Shown: one piece after another, positions 21,215 to 35,400 of the stretch
Position numbering within the stretch: the stretch's first letter is position 1
Layout of the letters: every line of letters starts with the position of its first letter
Origin: Kitagawia praeruptora
Taxonomy: Eukaryota; Streptophyta; Magnoliopsida; Apiales; Apiaceae
Direction of reading: 5' to 3'
NCBI GenBank assembly: GCA_037693485.1
Contig: CM075346.1
Coordinates: forward strand, 60,383,001 to 60,447,000
Length of the DNA: 64,000 nucleotides
Notes under the pieces: model-generated
Seen by the model: the letters and a program-made list of their open reading frames with translations, nothing else
Databases searched by the model: none
Told to the model about the DNA's origin: nothing
Position numbers and translations under genes: made by a program

Positions 21215-21513
21215 ACAAATCACGGGTGGTGGTCATAAATACCCCTCTATTAGGCATTTGGGAAAGGGGTAATAGATTTTATACATATTACGCATTTGGA
21301 AGAAGGGTAATAGACCTGGCAGGAAAGCCTATTACGCATTTGGAAAATGGGTAACCCCTATTACCCATTCTCCAAATGCGTAATAAATAAAAAATCTATA
21401 CTAGTTACCCCAATATCAAATGCGTAACCCTATTACTCTCATATGAAATGCGTAATAGAAGGGTATTTATGGTCATCATCAATGCTTTGAGGGTATTCTT
21501 GTTATGTGATATA
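21215..21513. repeat. Foldback repeat with TTACGCATTTGG words
   Basis: The outer arms (GGTCATAAATACCC near 21232; its reverse complement, with one extra base, near 21463) are inverted. The inside holds about six copies of TTACGCATTTGG or its complement. It is non-coding and probably a MITE-like element. The termini are not certain. Confidence 0.55.
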
Positions 21514-21523
21514 GCTTTTTGGG

Positions 21524-21716
21524 GGTCCGGATCCTCTGTCCCCTTCATCCGTGTCCCCCTTGTGTCCCCTGCTCTTTTTAGTACAAAGAGAGTGCCCCTG
21601 CGGGGCCCATTTTAATAAATAATAAAAATGGGCTCCACAAGAGCATTTTTTTTTGTATTAAAAACAACAGGGAACATAAAGGAGACACGGAGGAAGGGGA
21701 CAGAGGATCCCGGCTC
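21524..21716. mobile_element. Mutator-like MITE, 193 bp, 10-bp TSD
   Basis: A near-perfect foldback: GGATCCTCTGTCCCCTTC at the left end and its complement at the right. It is flanked by the direct repeat GCTTTTTGGG at 21514-21523 and 21717-21726. A 9-10 bp target duplication is the mark of the Mutator superfamily. Confidence 0.85.
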
Positions 21717-21726
21717 GCTTTTTGGG

Positions 21727-23409
21727 TATTATTGGCCAAAGCTCTCTAATTAATTGTCTAGTTAATTTTAATTTTTATTTTTAAGTAAATTGACCTATTT
21801 TTAAAAGTTTTTTAAAGAAAATAGAATTACATTTTAAAAGTAAATTTTTTATTAAAATTTAATCATAAAAGTTACACAATAATTAATTTAGAATCCTACC
21901 AAAATTTGTTAACATTTGGCTAATATATTTTTTTTTTGTCAAGAACATTTGGCTAATATTAATTTCGTTAGAACAAATGGATTTTCAAAATTATTTTTGA
22001 ATTTATGATATTTTTTAATTGGTGATGTGCATTGCACTGTTCATTTTTTTGTTGAGAAAATGACCAATAGTAGTTGACATCTCATAATGTAAGAATTTTT
22101 TTGAAAAAGTCTTTGAGCACTCTAGCATCTTTCTTTAAAAGAAAAAAGAAAATTTTGAATTAATTTAAATATTTAAAAAGATAAATTGCAAATAATAAAA
22201 TGAAAGGCCAAAACCTTGGCGGCAACTGTGAGAGGCCTGCAAACAGAGCTGACATATATGCTTACATCGAATAGTTACAACTTAAAGATTCTATATTTGT
22301 CCTAATTAGTTTGTACATCATCTTCTTACCTTCTATTTGCCTGCTCAAATCCCTCTCTTTCTCTTGGCTACCCATATACTAAATTTTTTTAAAAATAATG
22401 CAGTTTGTTTACTCACCAACTGAAGAATCAGTCTCTTTCAATCTTGTTTCAATACTCCAAGTCCAATTTAATAATCTCCTTGTTTATTATACAAACCCCA
22501 TGTCATTTTTTATCTTAATTATTCAATACTTATTGTTGTTTCTTGTGTTGGGTGGAGGTTGATCAAGTTGTATTCTCAAAGAAGCTGAAAAGGGTATTTT
22601 CCTTTTGCCTTTATATTATCTGGGTTGTTTCTTAATTTTACTTTAAGCTTGTAGTGATGCCTATTTTTAATGTCTTTATAGGTATGTCTTGTATATTCTT
22701 GAACTGGAATTTTTGTTATTTTTGCTTTGTGATGTGGTAGTAAATTTTGTAGTTTCTGGTTTAGTTCAGTTCTAATGTTTGTAATGTTATAGTTTAAGAG
22801 TATTTCGAGTTATACGTTCCGACAGAAAAGGTATCGAGGTTCGTGAATAAAATGAGTAGGAAGGAGAATAAGCATTTATTCTCAGGTTGGTGGGTTTGAA
22901 GTTTATTTCAATGTGTGGAATATAATGGAGGGAGGAATGGAAATACAAAAATTAGTACAAATATCAATTCCATATGATCCAGTTTCATTCTTTCCAACGG
23001 AACATAAAACAGTTCTGTTAAATGTCTATCCAATGGGTCTTCGTATCTTAGTTTGGGGTGACAAATTCGGGTTTCGGATATTGTTTGTATAAGTGACAGC
23101 GTCGTTCTAAGTCCCGATTAAATTTGTTAAAATGATCAAGTAAGTGTAGTAGGTAACTTTTTTTTAGAATTTTTATTGATGCATCGTTTTTGTGCTGTCT
23201 TTGTAAAATCGAGTACGGTCCTGGGCCGCGTCAAACTTTGTCATCTCTAATATTGGGATAAGAAAGCTTACATAATAATTATAATTCAGGTTTCTGTTTG
23301 GTTCTATATGTAGAGATTTATCACAAAATTACTGTAAGACAGTGTTTGACGTATTGTTTTATTGATATAACAGGATTTGGTTCCAAAAGGTTTTCTGAAG
23401 TAAGCCTGA
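21727..23409 (+). promoter_or_regulatory. Upstream region and likely 5' UTR of the LIN-like gene
   Basis: No coding sequence is seen. The stretch 22330-22600 has the CT-rich look of a transcribed leader. A splice acceptor (ATATAACAG, ending at 23372) lies 37 bases before the ATG, so a 5' UTR intron of several hundred bases, perhaps from about 22590, is likely. The promoter position is not determined. Confidence 0.4.
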
Positions 23410-26400
23410 ATGGCAATGTCATTGGAGGATCTTCTTGCAAAGGAAGGTTTTAAGAGTAGGAAACTAAAGTCACTTTCTAGAACTTCTACTTCATCAGAAC
23501 CGTCAAGTAGACCTCTTTACTCAAATTATGATCAAAATAAAAGTGGTCTTTCACCTGGTGTAAATCGTGTAAGGAGAACAGAAAAGACAAAATCCGATAT
23601 ACCACAGCTTCAAAGTGATAAAGTCAAGGATACACGAGCAGTACCCAGGGATGATCTTTTTAGAAGGGAGGTGTTAGATGGGAATTTGAGAAAGGAAGCT
23701 ATGCTGAAACCTAAGAGGAAAAATTCTTTGGATTTTAGGGGTGGTAAGAGCTCTAGCATTAGGTCGTCAGCAGTTTTACCAGACAATGAGATAGTTGATG
23801 CCGATCTACATCATTACGAGGTTGAAACTGGGTTGCAACAAGATGAAAGATATGCAGATATATATTCCAATGAAGTTTATAGTCCTTCTGGAAGTACAAG
23901 TAAGGCTTCAAATGGAAGTGGAGGAATTGTGACAGCGAGGAATATGTCAGGGAAGAATTTACAGGAATACAGAAGGCGTGGTAACAATTCCAACCAAAAT
24001 CTGCTTGGGCATGTGAGTTCCAGACTTAGTAACCGTAAAAGCATGAAACAAACTGAGGCTTCCAACAACAGACCAGACGGATGTTCACAGAACAGCAAAA
24101 GCTTCGACGAAAGTAAACATCATAGGCAGCCAGAGATTGAAGAGGCTCCAGGAGAACCTGCTCTTGATGAAATTGCTGTCCGAGCCATGATATCTATTCT
24201 AACGGGGTATATCAAACAATTTTTTGTAGATGGGGACTTTAAGGCATCACTTCGTCACAATTGTTTTGCTTCCCTTAATTTTGTTGGGCTGGAGGAAGGC
24301 ATCGATACGGAAAGTAAAGTCATTGACAATCTCGAACAAGCGATAGAAACAGTTGAAAGAGCTGCTGAAGAATCTGCAACTGCAATGGAGCTGAAAAAGG
24401 CATCTTTGCATCTTAGTGTCATTACTGGCCTTAACGCAAATGATTTAAAAGATGGTTATACTTCAGGAATTCCCAATTCTAAGTTGTCAGCATGTGCGCA
24501 TCTTTATCTGTCTGTGATTTACAAGCTTCAGAAGAAAGACAGGATTGCAGCAAAGCATCTTCTACAAGTGTTCTGTGATTCGCCATTTTCAGCTCGAACA
24601 AGTTTATTGCCCGAACTATGGAATGATATATTCCTTCCTCATCTTTCACATATAAAGGCATGGTACAATCATGAAGCTGATTCTCTAGCTGATGTACCAA
24701 GCAAGGGAATAAAACTAAAAATTCTTGAGAAAGTTTATAATGAAATAATGGACTCCGGTACGTACCAATTTGCAGCTTATTACAAGGACTGGCTGACAGA
24801 GGGTGTCGAAGCTCCTACTATTCCCTCTATCCGTATTCCTTCGGCATCTATTCAGGGAGTTGATGGGGAGGTTTTAAACAGCAACTACTCGGATCCGGGT
24901 AATCCTCTTATTCCTTTCTCATCTCAGCCAATGCTCAGTCTAAAACTATATCACTCAGATCTAGGTAGTTTCAACAAGGCAGGGGCAGAACAAGTGGTAG
25001 GCTTTGAAGAAACGGAAAACTTTGATATAAGCAGAAGAAGCTCAACTGCTTCTGTAGTAGAAGATAAAGAAACATTGACATATTCTTCTGATGCTGCTGT
25101 TCATAAGGAACTATTAATCCAACAAGAAATTGTACACCACGTAAGTGTTTCAATGCAAAACTTACCGTATTTTTAATGCTCATAATGATTAAAGTGTGAT
25201 GAAAGATGCTCTCTGTTTAAATATCTGATTAGTCTCTTTGTACTCTTTTACGATTTTTAAGATATTCATAGTGTAATGAAGCTTTTGGCCCTAAATTAAA
25301 TACCGGAGTAAAGCCTGCATTGAAAAGAGAAAATTGTAAAAAATATCGTCATTAGTTCTACCCATCAGTGCTGCAGAGGCCAGTAGATTCTGTGCTCAGC
25401 TTAGGTCACAATCAGTAGATGCCATGAAGCTTTTCCAGTTGTGATTAGTTTATATCTTTCAGCATTAGTTATCCTACAAGTACATCAACGCATGCCTGTA
25501 ATTGAGGCATCTAAACCTTCTTAGTCTCCACAGTATATTCAGATCTGGTGAGTCATGAGTGACAAACACGGGGGTGTCATGTAATATATTTTGCCCTATT
25601 AACAGATGTTTATAATAATTTATGTTTGAAATAGTGCATGCATATTTGGATAGTTTATACATTTTGTGCTAGCCAAAAGAATTTGTTTATTCAGTAGTAG
25701 TAGGGCACAATGTAAGCCGTTGTCCTGTTTTGAAGCGACTAAAGCAATTCTGTAAGTGATTGCTTGTCAGGGACTTGATTCAACAAGGCTGACTTAGTAT
25801 TCTTCCTTGCATATGCTTCTATTTGTATGTTGAAGTAGATGCATGCACTCTGGTTCTTGTAGTATGTTAGAGTCACATGTAAGGGGGTGTTTTAGAAGAT
25901 TCATTGGTACACCCTTAACCCATTGCTTAATAGCTTATGCTTTTAGACCGGCAATGAAATGTTACAATATACACAATCGCATATTATTACTTACCATGTT
26001 TGAGTTCCGAGATTTGGGGTGGCGGTACTCGCCAACCATTACCACCCGTAGCGTCGTCCCTGATCGTATTCTACCATCTTGAAATTGTACATCTTTATAT
26101 TGTTCTTGTATTTATTCTTCGTTTCAGTTTTAGATTGCTTGCATTTGCTGATAAAATTTCTTTGACTTGCATCCTAATCTGTTTAAAGAGAAAGTCTAGT
26201 CTTTTATTCTGTGCAAATCAGTTTTGAAATTGCTACAGACTACTTAGGCAATATGTTCTTACTTCAAGCCAGTATAACCGAGGGTTAATGCTTTAAATGC
26301 GCTTTAGTATTAGTTTGACATTTCTAGTTCTTATACATTGATATGACTTCTGCATTAATACAATTGTTCACAAACTTTAGGAAGATGGACTAACAGCATA

Positions 26401-29400
26401 TCGCAAAGCTGGTTCTGGTGAGATAAAATTCATTGACAAGTTCGATGATGCCTATCAGCTGCAACTTAAAAAAAATGTCGATATGCTTGATGAACTTTCA
26501 TATGCAAAAGTGAATGAGCTTACATTAAAGAAACTTGCGAAAGCTGTCTTCGGTTTCCCACAGACTGAGGATTGTCTAAATGACATCAATTCATCTGTTT
26601 TGCCTGATAAAGATGCACATCATTTCAAGCCCTTGGTAATTTAACTCGTTTTTTTAACTACCACGGTAATCGTTCAAATCATTAAATATTTTCTCTTCCT
26701 AATAGCGTGTTTTCCAAATCTGAGGTGCAGGCAAATCGTCCAATGTTGTTCCATCAATGTGGGTGATGAAAAACCTTCGGAAGTTGTTTTCTTTCTGTTG
26801 CATATATGATTGTTTGTGTAATACCCTTATTAATGTTTTACCCTTGCAGGTTGGAGTGAAAACTCGGACTGTTTTGTTCAGTTGTCTTCTCTCTTGAGCA
26901 TCCCTGAGGACTTCATCTGCCCTCTAAGCGGACTATGTTTTGAGGAACCCGTCACTTTAGAGACTGGCCAAACTTTTGAGACTGTAGCTCTTAGACAATG
27001 GTTTGATAAAGGACACAAGACATGCCCAATTTCGGGAGTTACACTAGAGTATCAAGCTGTGCCCCTGACAAACTTCATTTTGAAACGTGTTGTTGATACA
27101 TGGAAATTTGAGCACTGCAGAACTCTATTAGGTTTTGCTGGCCAGCTAGCAGGGAATGTAGGGGATAAGGTCAAGGATGAAGCAGCTGTTTCCATTTTTG
27201 AGCATCTTCTTACTTTATCTAGCAGAGATGAAAGAATTAGAAATGTCAAGCTCTTTATCTCTCTTGGAGGACTGCAGTTTTTATTACGAAGGTTTGGATC
27301 TGGAAACTTGGAAGAGAAAACAATTGTTGCAGCATTGTTGTCTCACTGTATCGAAGCAGACTCTGGTTGCAGAAATTATATAGCTAGAAACATTGAAAAA
27401 ATGTGTTTTGTTGTGCTTCTTCACTGCAAGCAGGCTAAGTCAATAGCAAATGCTGTCTCACTATTGATAGAACTAATTTGCTTGAATAGGTACTCTTTTT
27501 TTCTCTGTTTGACTATTCTGTGTTATTCTGGGCACCTTTCCACTTGGTAGGACGTGCACTCATGCCATATATCTGAATTAGATGCTTATTTTTTTGAGTT
27601 TTACAAGTTAGGGAAGGGGCATCCACAAGGTGTTGCCCGAAATTCTACGTTACCATTCCTCCTTTATGTATTAAGTTTGACTATTATTATCATTCAAAAC
27701 TAAAGAAATGAGAAGCTGATGAAGGGGTGGCAATTTCGGGTTCTGGGTCGGGTTCGTGTCGGGTCAGATTGTACCTGGTTGTTTCGGGTTGATTTTTTCC
27801 TAACCCTAACATGTACCTACCGGGTTTCGGGTCATTTCGGGTTTCACCACCTCAACTCTTTTTTAGAGTGATTGAAAATATACTCTTATATTATATACTT
27901 CCTTTGTCCCGATTTATATGGATTGATTGCTTTTGCAGAAATTTTAAGAAAAAATCGTTCATTTCTCTTTCATTGCACGTGAAAGGTACAATTTAAATGT
28001 AGAATATGTACTGTATCCATTTTGTCAGCTATAAAAAAGGGCATGACATATAGAAAATATTGTTATTAATATTAAATAATTATAAACCAACTAACGAGTC
28101 TCTATCATTGCACGTGAAAGTTACTTTATTGTACTTAAATGTAGTTATTTTAAATATAAAGTATTTCAAAAGCAGGGTTATAAATAGAGGGTTCATTAAT
28201 TTTCGGGTTTCGGGTTTTGTACCTAGTTAATTCGGGTTGAATATTTATTGACCCAAATTCGTATTTTCTCGGGTTCGGTTCGTGTCGGGTCGGAAATTTC
28301 CACCCCTGATCATATGGATGCTTTCTCTGCCTATTCTACATGGCATGGTCAGCCACATAACCAGAGAAACACGGTGAGGGACTGTCTCAGTTTCCTTTCC
28401 GGGAGTGGAATCGCGAGCATGGCACATGCTGTCTTTTTTTTTTTTTATATATAAATGTCACTGCATTTGTGCGCGTGTGTTGGGGGGGAGGTGTCTTTAT
28501 GCTGTGTCAATTGACGTAAACTATTTAGATAGATTACTAACCGTGCATGATCAATTCCGAATAGACCCAGAAGCAGTATATTATCGCAGTACTATAGAGG
28601 CCACATCTTGGGCAGGAAACTTTCCAGGTGTTTTTGTATTCTTTGTAATACAGAAGATATTTGAATTTATGTGCAATAAGCTAGCTTGCATGGGGTCATA
28701 CGGGAGTACTTTTGCTTTGGTCTGCTATACTTGTGTTGTATATATGGTCTCTGATTGGATTTGCTTTCGGATATAAAGTATTGATAGATGAATTTCAGGA
28801 GGATAGATGTTTGCTCTTTCTTAAGCGGCTTAGAAAACAAGGAAATGGTGCACACTATGCATGTTTTACTTATTTATCTCCAGAGTTGCCCCTCGGATCA
28901 AAGGCCTTCAGTTGCAGTTCTCCTTTTACACCTAGACCTTCTGGTAAGCTCTTTAACAAAATGGATTTTGGTGTACAATGTGTTAAATGATATAAGATTA
29001 TATTACTTCGCCTTAATAAAACATAAAGTGGATTTGCAGTTGCTGCATACCGTTGGTACAAAAGTGAATTATTTTTTTATTTTTTATTTATACTGAAGGC
29101 TTGTTTTATTCCTTGTGCTTTTGTGCCAATCTATACTCTTTATTAAAAGCAGAAACCCCCTTTGAATGGTATGCAATGTATACCGCGGTATGCACGGTAT
29201 GCCAATTAATTAATTAATAAAAACTTATTTTACTGTTTGATCTTACTTTAAAAACTGTTTTTTAAGTGTATAGAAGGCCAATAAGAATAAGAACTACTAA
29301 TGAAACAAGTTCTCTCTGAACTAAAATACGGTATGCCAATTAATTAATTAATTAATTAATGTATACCATATCACAATAATAATTATTAATTAATAATAAT

Positions 29401-32400
29401 AATGAACCAAGTTGTAAAAATTGAAATAAAAGTCTAGAATATAAGACTTAGGACTCCATTAATTAATATTTAAAATATATCTATAATAGATTAATAATAA
29501 ATACAATTAATAATATAACTATTCTTATATTACCAGAGATAAGTTATATAAATTTAATTAATTAAAATAATAAAATTGAATATTAATTTGATTTATTATT
29601 GAAGTTATATACTAGGAGTCTATTAACTAACAATCGAAATAAAAGTCGAGAATATAGTATTATATACAACTTGGTGCTTCAAGATTTTATTCATTTAAAA
29701 AAAGTTAAAAATTAGGAATTTAAGATAATTTATCACAATCCGTGCTTCGCACAGGTTATCGGCTACTAGAATGAAGTTATGTAAATTTAATTAATTTGAA
29801 TAATAATATTAAATATTAATTTAATTTAATAATGAAGTTATATACTAGGAGTCTATTAACTAGCAATCGAAATAAAAGTTGAGAATATATACAATTTGGT
29901 GCTTCAAGATTTTATTCATTTTAAAAAGTTAAAATTTAGGAATTTAAGATAATTTATCACAATCCGTGCTTCGCACGGGTTATCGGCTAGTTATATTTAA
30001 TAACTGAAGTGCTTGACTTTGTCTTCAACTTACTTTTATCTTATGTTCATAAAATTCTTTAGGATATCTATTATATTACACATATTCTTACATCTTAAGA
30101 TAAGTGCTTAAGAAGATTCAATAAATCCCAATCAATTTACTAAGTTTATCATTTATATTTTTGCTTGAAATCCATGTTGTTTTACTGAAATTTTCAAACT
30201 TAGAATGAATTGGGTAAATGTTTAATTTCAAATTATATATACTAGATGATATCCATGCGAAGTATGGCAGAAAGAATTTATTTAAATTTATTATTAATAT
30301 ATTATTTTACATGGATTTAGGGATGAAATCAAAATAGGAAAGAGGAAAACCGCATGGACACGGCTCCTTTTGGATAGATTATAAAACAAAATTTAATATT
30401 GAAATATCATTAATATGAATATTTATTTATTTGTTAAGATTATTTTAGTTATTATTTATTAAAGGTTATTCTGAGATAATTAAGAAAACATAACATAATG
30501 GTTCTTGTAGAGAAAACTCGGTAGGGTTATAAAGTACCATCAAAACTGAATTTTACTTAATAATGTCATTTATTTATTATTCTATGAAAAATAGGATTAT
30601 AGGGATGAAAATTAACTCAGTATATTTATAACCAAAAAATTACAATTATAATAGGATTCTAACAATTTTATTAAAAAAAATATATAGAATTTTAGGAAAT
30701 ATTGGTGGTTTGACACCTGCCCCTAGGGGTGTACATGGGTCGGCCAAAACGATCAAACCGACCCAAACCGGCCCTATTTTCACCCGACCCAAACCGAGTA
30801 ATTTCAAACCGGAACAAGGTTGGGTCAAAAATAAATTAACCCGGTGTTAATGGGTTGGGTATGGGTTTGGACTTTTTTCACCCAACCCAACCCAACCCAA
30901 CCCGTTTAAAATTTGAACAACCCACTAGTTTTCTAGTCCAGGTCCAGCCCTTTCATTCTATCATACTATCAGCCCATAATTTAACCATATTGTTGACACT
31001 TGCAATTGGCCTGGTCCTCCATATAGCCTCCCTGAATTTGTCTTACATGAATTCTGTTAGTTCTGTTCTGATGTTCATTAACTTCGTTCATCTGTGAATT
31101 AAATTTTTACAGGCTGATGGAATCAACTTTCCACAAAAACCACTGGTTGTGCACCAAATAAAAGGAGATTATTTGAAAATTATTTGTAACAGCAGCGAAT
31201 GGATATAAGCGAAAAGAAAATTCTTTTGCATATCCAAGTTGTTTATTTAACTTTTACATTTAAGCAACCCGTTCAAATCGAACCAAACCGACCCAAACCG
31301 ACTTATAACAAATTGGGTTGGGTTATAAATTTAATTTTCATGGGTCGGGTTAAAAATTTCCAAACCGATTTATAATGGGTTGGGTCGTTTTAATTCTTTA
31401 ACCGGTCCAAACCGACCCGTGTACACCCCTACCGCTGCCCCGAGGAAGTGGAAATGTTAGCTCCATTATAACTAAATCTCTCTCTAGTCGAAGTGGATGA
31501 TAACGCGTGTGAAGAATAGACCCAGAGAATTTATTTAAATTTATTATTTTATATGGATTTAGGGATGAAACCAAATAGGAATAAAATAAAATTTGGTATT
31601 GAATATCATTAATAGTAATTTTTATTTATTTGTAAAGATTATTTTATTTATTTATTTATTTTATTTATTATTTATTAAAGGTTATTTTGATATAATCAAG
31701 AAAACACAACATAATGGTTTTTATAGAGGAATCTCGGTAGGTTATAAAATACCATCAAAACCCAATTTCACTTAATATTGTCATTTAATATATTATTTAT
31801 TTAAAAATACTTTTTAATAAAATGAATAAAATTAAGAAAACATAAATACATGATTCTGATAAAGTCAACTCAGACAAGTTATAACAAAAGAATTACAATT
31901 ATAATAGTATTCTAACATTTTTCATAAAATAATTTATAGAATTCTAGGAAAAATAGGAATATTGGGGTGGAAATCAACTCAATATAATTATAACAAAAAA
32001 ATTATAATTATAATAGAATTCTAACAATTTATTAGAAAAATAATCTAGAATTCTAGTAAAAATAAGAAAATAGAGAAAAGGTCTCTAATATCACAATTTT
32101 AAATTAAATGGTCCAAAATGTCACAACTCAAAAATATGGCCCCAAATATCATATTAAAACATAAGATCGTGTAGCGTTTTGAGATTTTTTTTATATCGCT
32201 ATATCATGTAGCGTTTATGGGAAAGGAGGATGGGGGACGCTACATTATGTAGCGTTTTCAGTGATGGAAACAACTCTTAATATAGCGTTTCCCAACACAA
32301 AAGATTATCTAGCATTTTGCCCAGAGAGCAAATCTTTAACTAGCATTTCCTAGTAAAATATTAAAATAGCGTTTCCTAGTTATGGCCTTTAACTAGCCTT

Positions 32401-35400
32401 TAAAAAGCCTTAATCAACTCTTTAACTAGCATTTTGCCCAGAGCTGTTTAATTTGCGTTTACTTGATGGAGACAAACTTTAAAGTTGCGTTTAGAATATT
32501 AAAATTATTCAAATATTAAAATTTTATATATTATTTTTTTAATTTAATATTATCGATATTTTCTTTGAAGTTAAATAGTTTTTATTTGGGGTTTTACAGG
32601 TTCCATTTGGGGTTTAGAAATATTCAATTTTTTAATTAAATTTTTAAAATTTTATCTTTATTCTCTTGGGGGTTCAATTAACCTTTGGGGTTCATCAGTT
32701 CCATTTTGGGTTTTAGAAATATTCTGAACAACGAATAAACCGTATAGTCGTATACGAACTTAGGGGCTGGCCCCCGATTTTTTAATCAGGCCGCCGAATT
32801 CAATTTTTTAATTAAAAATTTTAAATTTTATCTGTATTTTGTTGGGATTTCAACAGTTAACCTTGTGGTTCAACAGTTCCATTTTGGGTTTAAAAATATT
32901 TAGAATGACGAATAAACCGTATACGTAATATTTAATTTTTAAATTTTGGACTCAGTAAGAAATATTCAATTTTTTAATTAATTTTTTTAAATTTTAGCTG
33001 TATTTTTTTTTGGGTTCAACAATTAACCTTTGGGATTCATTTACATTAAAGGTTAACAATTCCACATTCTTGCAGATTAAGAAAACGACATATAAATTTT
33101 TGTTTTTGCAGATAACGCTAAAAGAGTTAGTGTTTAGGACATCTCTAAACGTTAAGCGAACATGTGCTAATGAAATTTTTAAAGTGGGTTTGCCGAATTT
33201 GTAGCCATAACGTTAGACGATCTAGCGTGTATAAAAACGTTACTTTAAATAACGTTTATAGTGATATTAAGAGCCAACCTTTCATATTGTGATATTTGGG
33301 ACCATTTATTTTAAAATTGTGATAGATTAGGCCAACACCCAGAATATAAGGTGGAACCAAAATAAGAGTGGAATACCCAATATCGATGAAAAAAATATTT
33401 GACTTATTAATAAAAGTTATAGATCGATCTTTTGCAAGTTATTTGCCACATTGGATAAGAAGTATGCCTTATATTGGAGACCTTTGCACCTCACACCTTA
33501 AATAAATCTGGCAAGATGTTTGACATTTTAGTGTGATCTGATCATATTATTATTTGATGAAAGTTTCAAATACTCTTTTCTTTCTAATTACACTAGTAAT
33601 ATTTATTAGTATATTTCCTAAATTTATATATATTCTTTCAAGCCTACAATTCACTGCACTTTGGAGCCAAGGTTGGGCAAAGAAATATGGCTCAAGTTGG
33701 TCACAATTCACATTAGGTGAAATTTACATGTGCGCACCGCTGTTACTTTTGCCAACAGTGCTCATCAAAAGTATATTCATTCGTCTGTTGGTGGACCTTT
33801 ACGTGGTTTTGACAGTAGTAGATTTATAAACAATAAATAACTGTGGTGTACCAACTGTTCAACATCACAGAGTGTGTAAATCAATCTTGTGCAGATACTT
33901 GTCCTTTTCCAGCTCCTATCTCATTTATATTGATCTGTTTTTTAGTATATAATTTATGAAATATAAACTTTTTTGCTTTCAGAATATTTTCGTAGGTAAA
34001 TATAGCACTTAAGCTAATGCAAACTTGTTACTCGTGCTTAGGCTATTCTATGTTTTTCAACATGCAGATAGCTCCCAAAAAGTACAGCATATATCGGGAA
34101 GAAGCTGTAGATGCCATAGCAGTGGCTCTAGAGAGCGGCTTAACAGACGATAAGATTAGAGAAAAGTGCTGCAATGCGCTTCTTGTCCTGGGAGGGCGTT
34201 TCGCTTTAAGTGGGAAGGTAATGATAGAGGATTGGATCCTAAAGAAAGCTGGTTTTACTGATTGTCATGAAACTGAACTACTAGATTCCAAAGAAGACAT
34301 ACTACCAGCTACCCCCTCGGTATGTTCATCCTCTTATGCTGTCTTTAACCTACCTTGTTCACTTTAAGTACATCTGCACATGGATTAAGTTTTTTATATC
34401 TTTTTTTTGTACATTGAACTATATCACAATTCACAAGTATATAGGCTCTCTATCAATATCTCAACGTAATTACCCAAGAGCGGGTACAACAATCTGATAA
34501 AACATACTGGTACTTGTAGTATATATCTGATTAAGTTTTACCTGTAAGCACTGTCCCTATGTGTTATGTTTACATGGTATGAGAAGATATAGATCATTAC
34601 ATATGCAGCTTAATGCGATTCGATTTATCCATCTTCCCTTTCACCATAACATAGTTGCTAGTAATATATATCCAACAACTTGCTGATTATTTCAGTTTTT
34701 CCTCGAGGCTGTAACAAACTAGGAACTTCCACATGCAACCGTTTCTGCATAATTACAATTATCCTCAAGTTTGGGCAAGCTTGTTATCCTGCACTTACTC
34801 TTCGAGTCATCCTCATTGATTTTCAGACACGACCAACATACCTTTTTGAGCCTGGATCTGTCCTGTTGGGTCCCTTAACCTCCATAAAGGCAGTGCATAA
34901 CATCATTATAACATTGCAAATGTTGCACGATCGTTTTCACTTTTCTGATACTAGCAACCTTCCAGAAGGAATAATAGATGCCACACAGGTGATGCCGGAT
35001 AACATTTTTCATTTTAGACAATGGAAACATAAATGATTATTCATTCAGAAATCAGTTAATATTACTGTTTTCGAAAAGTATTTTACGCGGTATATTTAAG
35101 GTGCAATGACTCAATGTCGTGGAGTGTCGGTAACTCTGGTTCGTGAAGGCCTTTATTGGCGACGACGGATGATAACAGAGAATGAAATCAATAATCCATT
35201 TAACCATTATTATGTAACTTGGCCTGTGATGTCATATGGCTTGTTTTTACATATTCTCTGCAAGTAGGCATCTCATTTTAATGAATGTATCATGTATGCA
35301 CTAAAACTAATTAAAGACATTATTAACGAATATATACAGTTCTCATATGTCTTGCATTGACTCACTAGTCACTGACATAGCTTGATTAGCTTTAGTGCAA

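Noticed and set aside
23410..25176. Stand-alone 588-codon gene
   Set aside because: The frame runs past a strong GTAAGT donor at 25141; splicing gives a consistent eight-exon model.
33554..33829. 91-codon hydrophobic frame in LIN-like intron 5
   Set aside because: It lies in spliced intron DNA, with AT-rich hydrophobic composition and no recognisable motif.
34680..35036. 118-codon frame in LIN-like intron 6
   Set aside because: It lies between two well-supported exons and has no family features.
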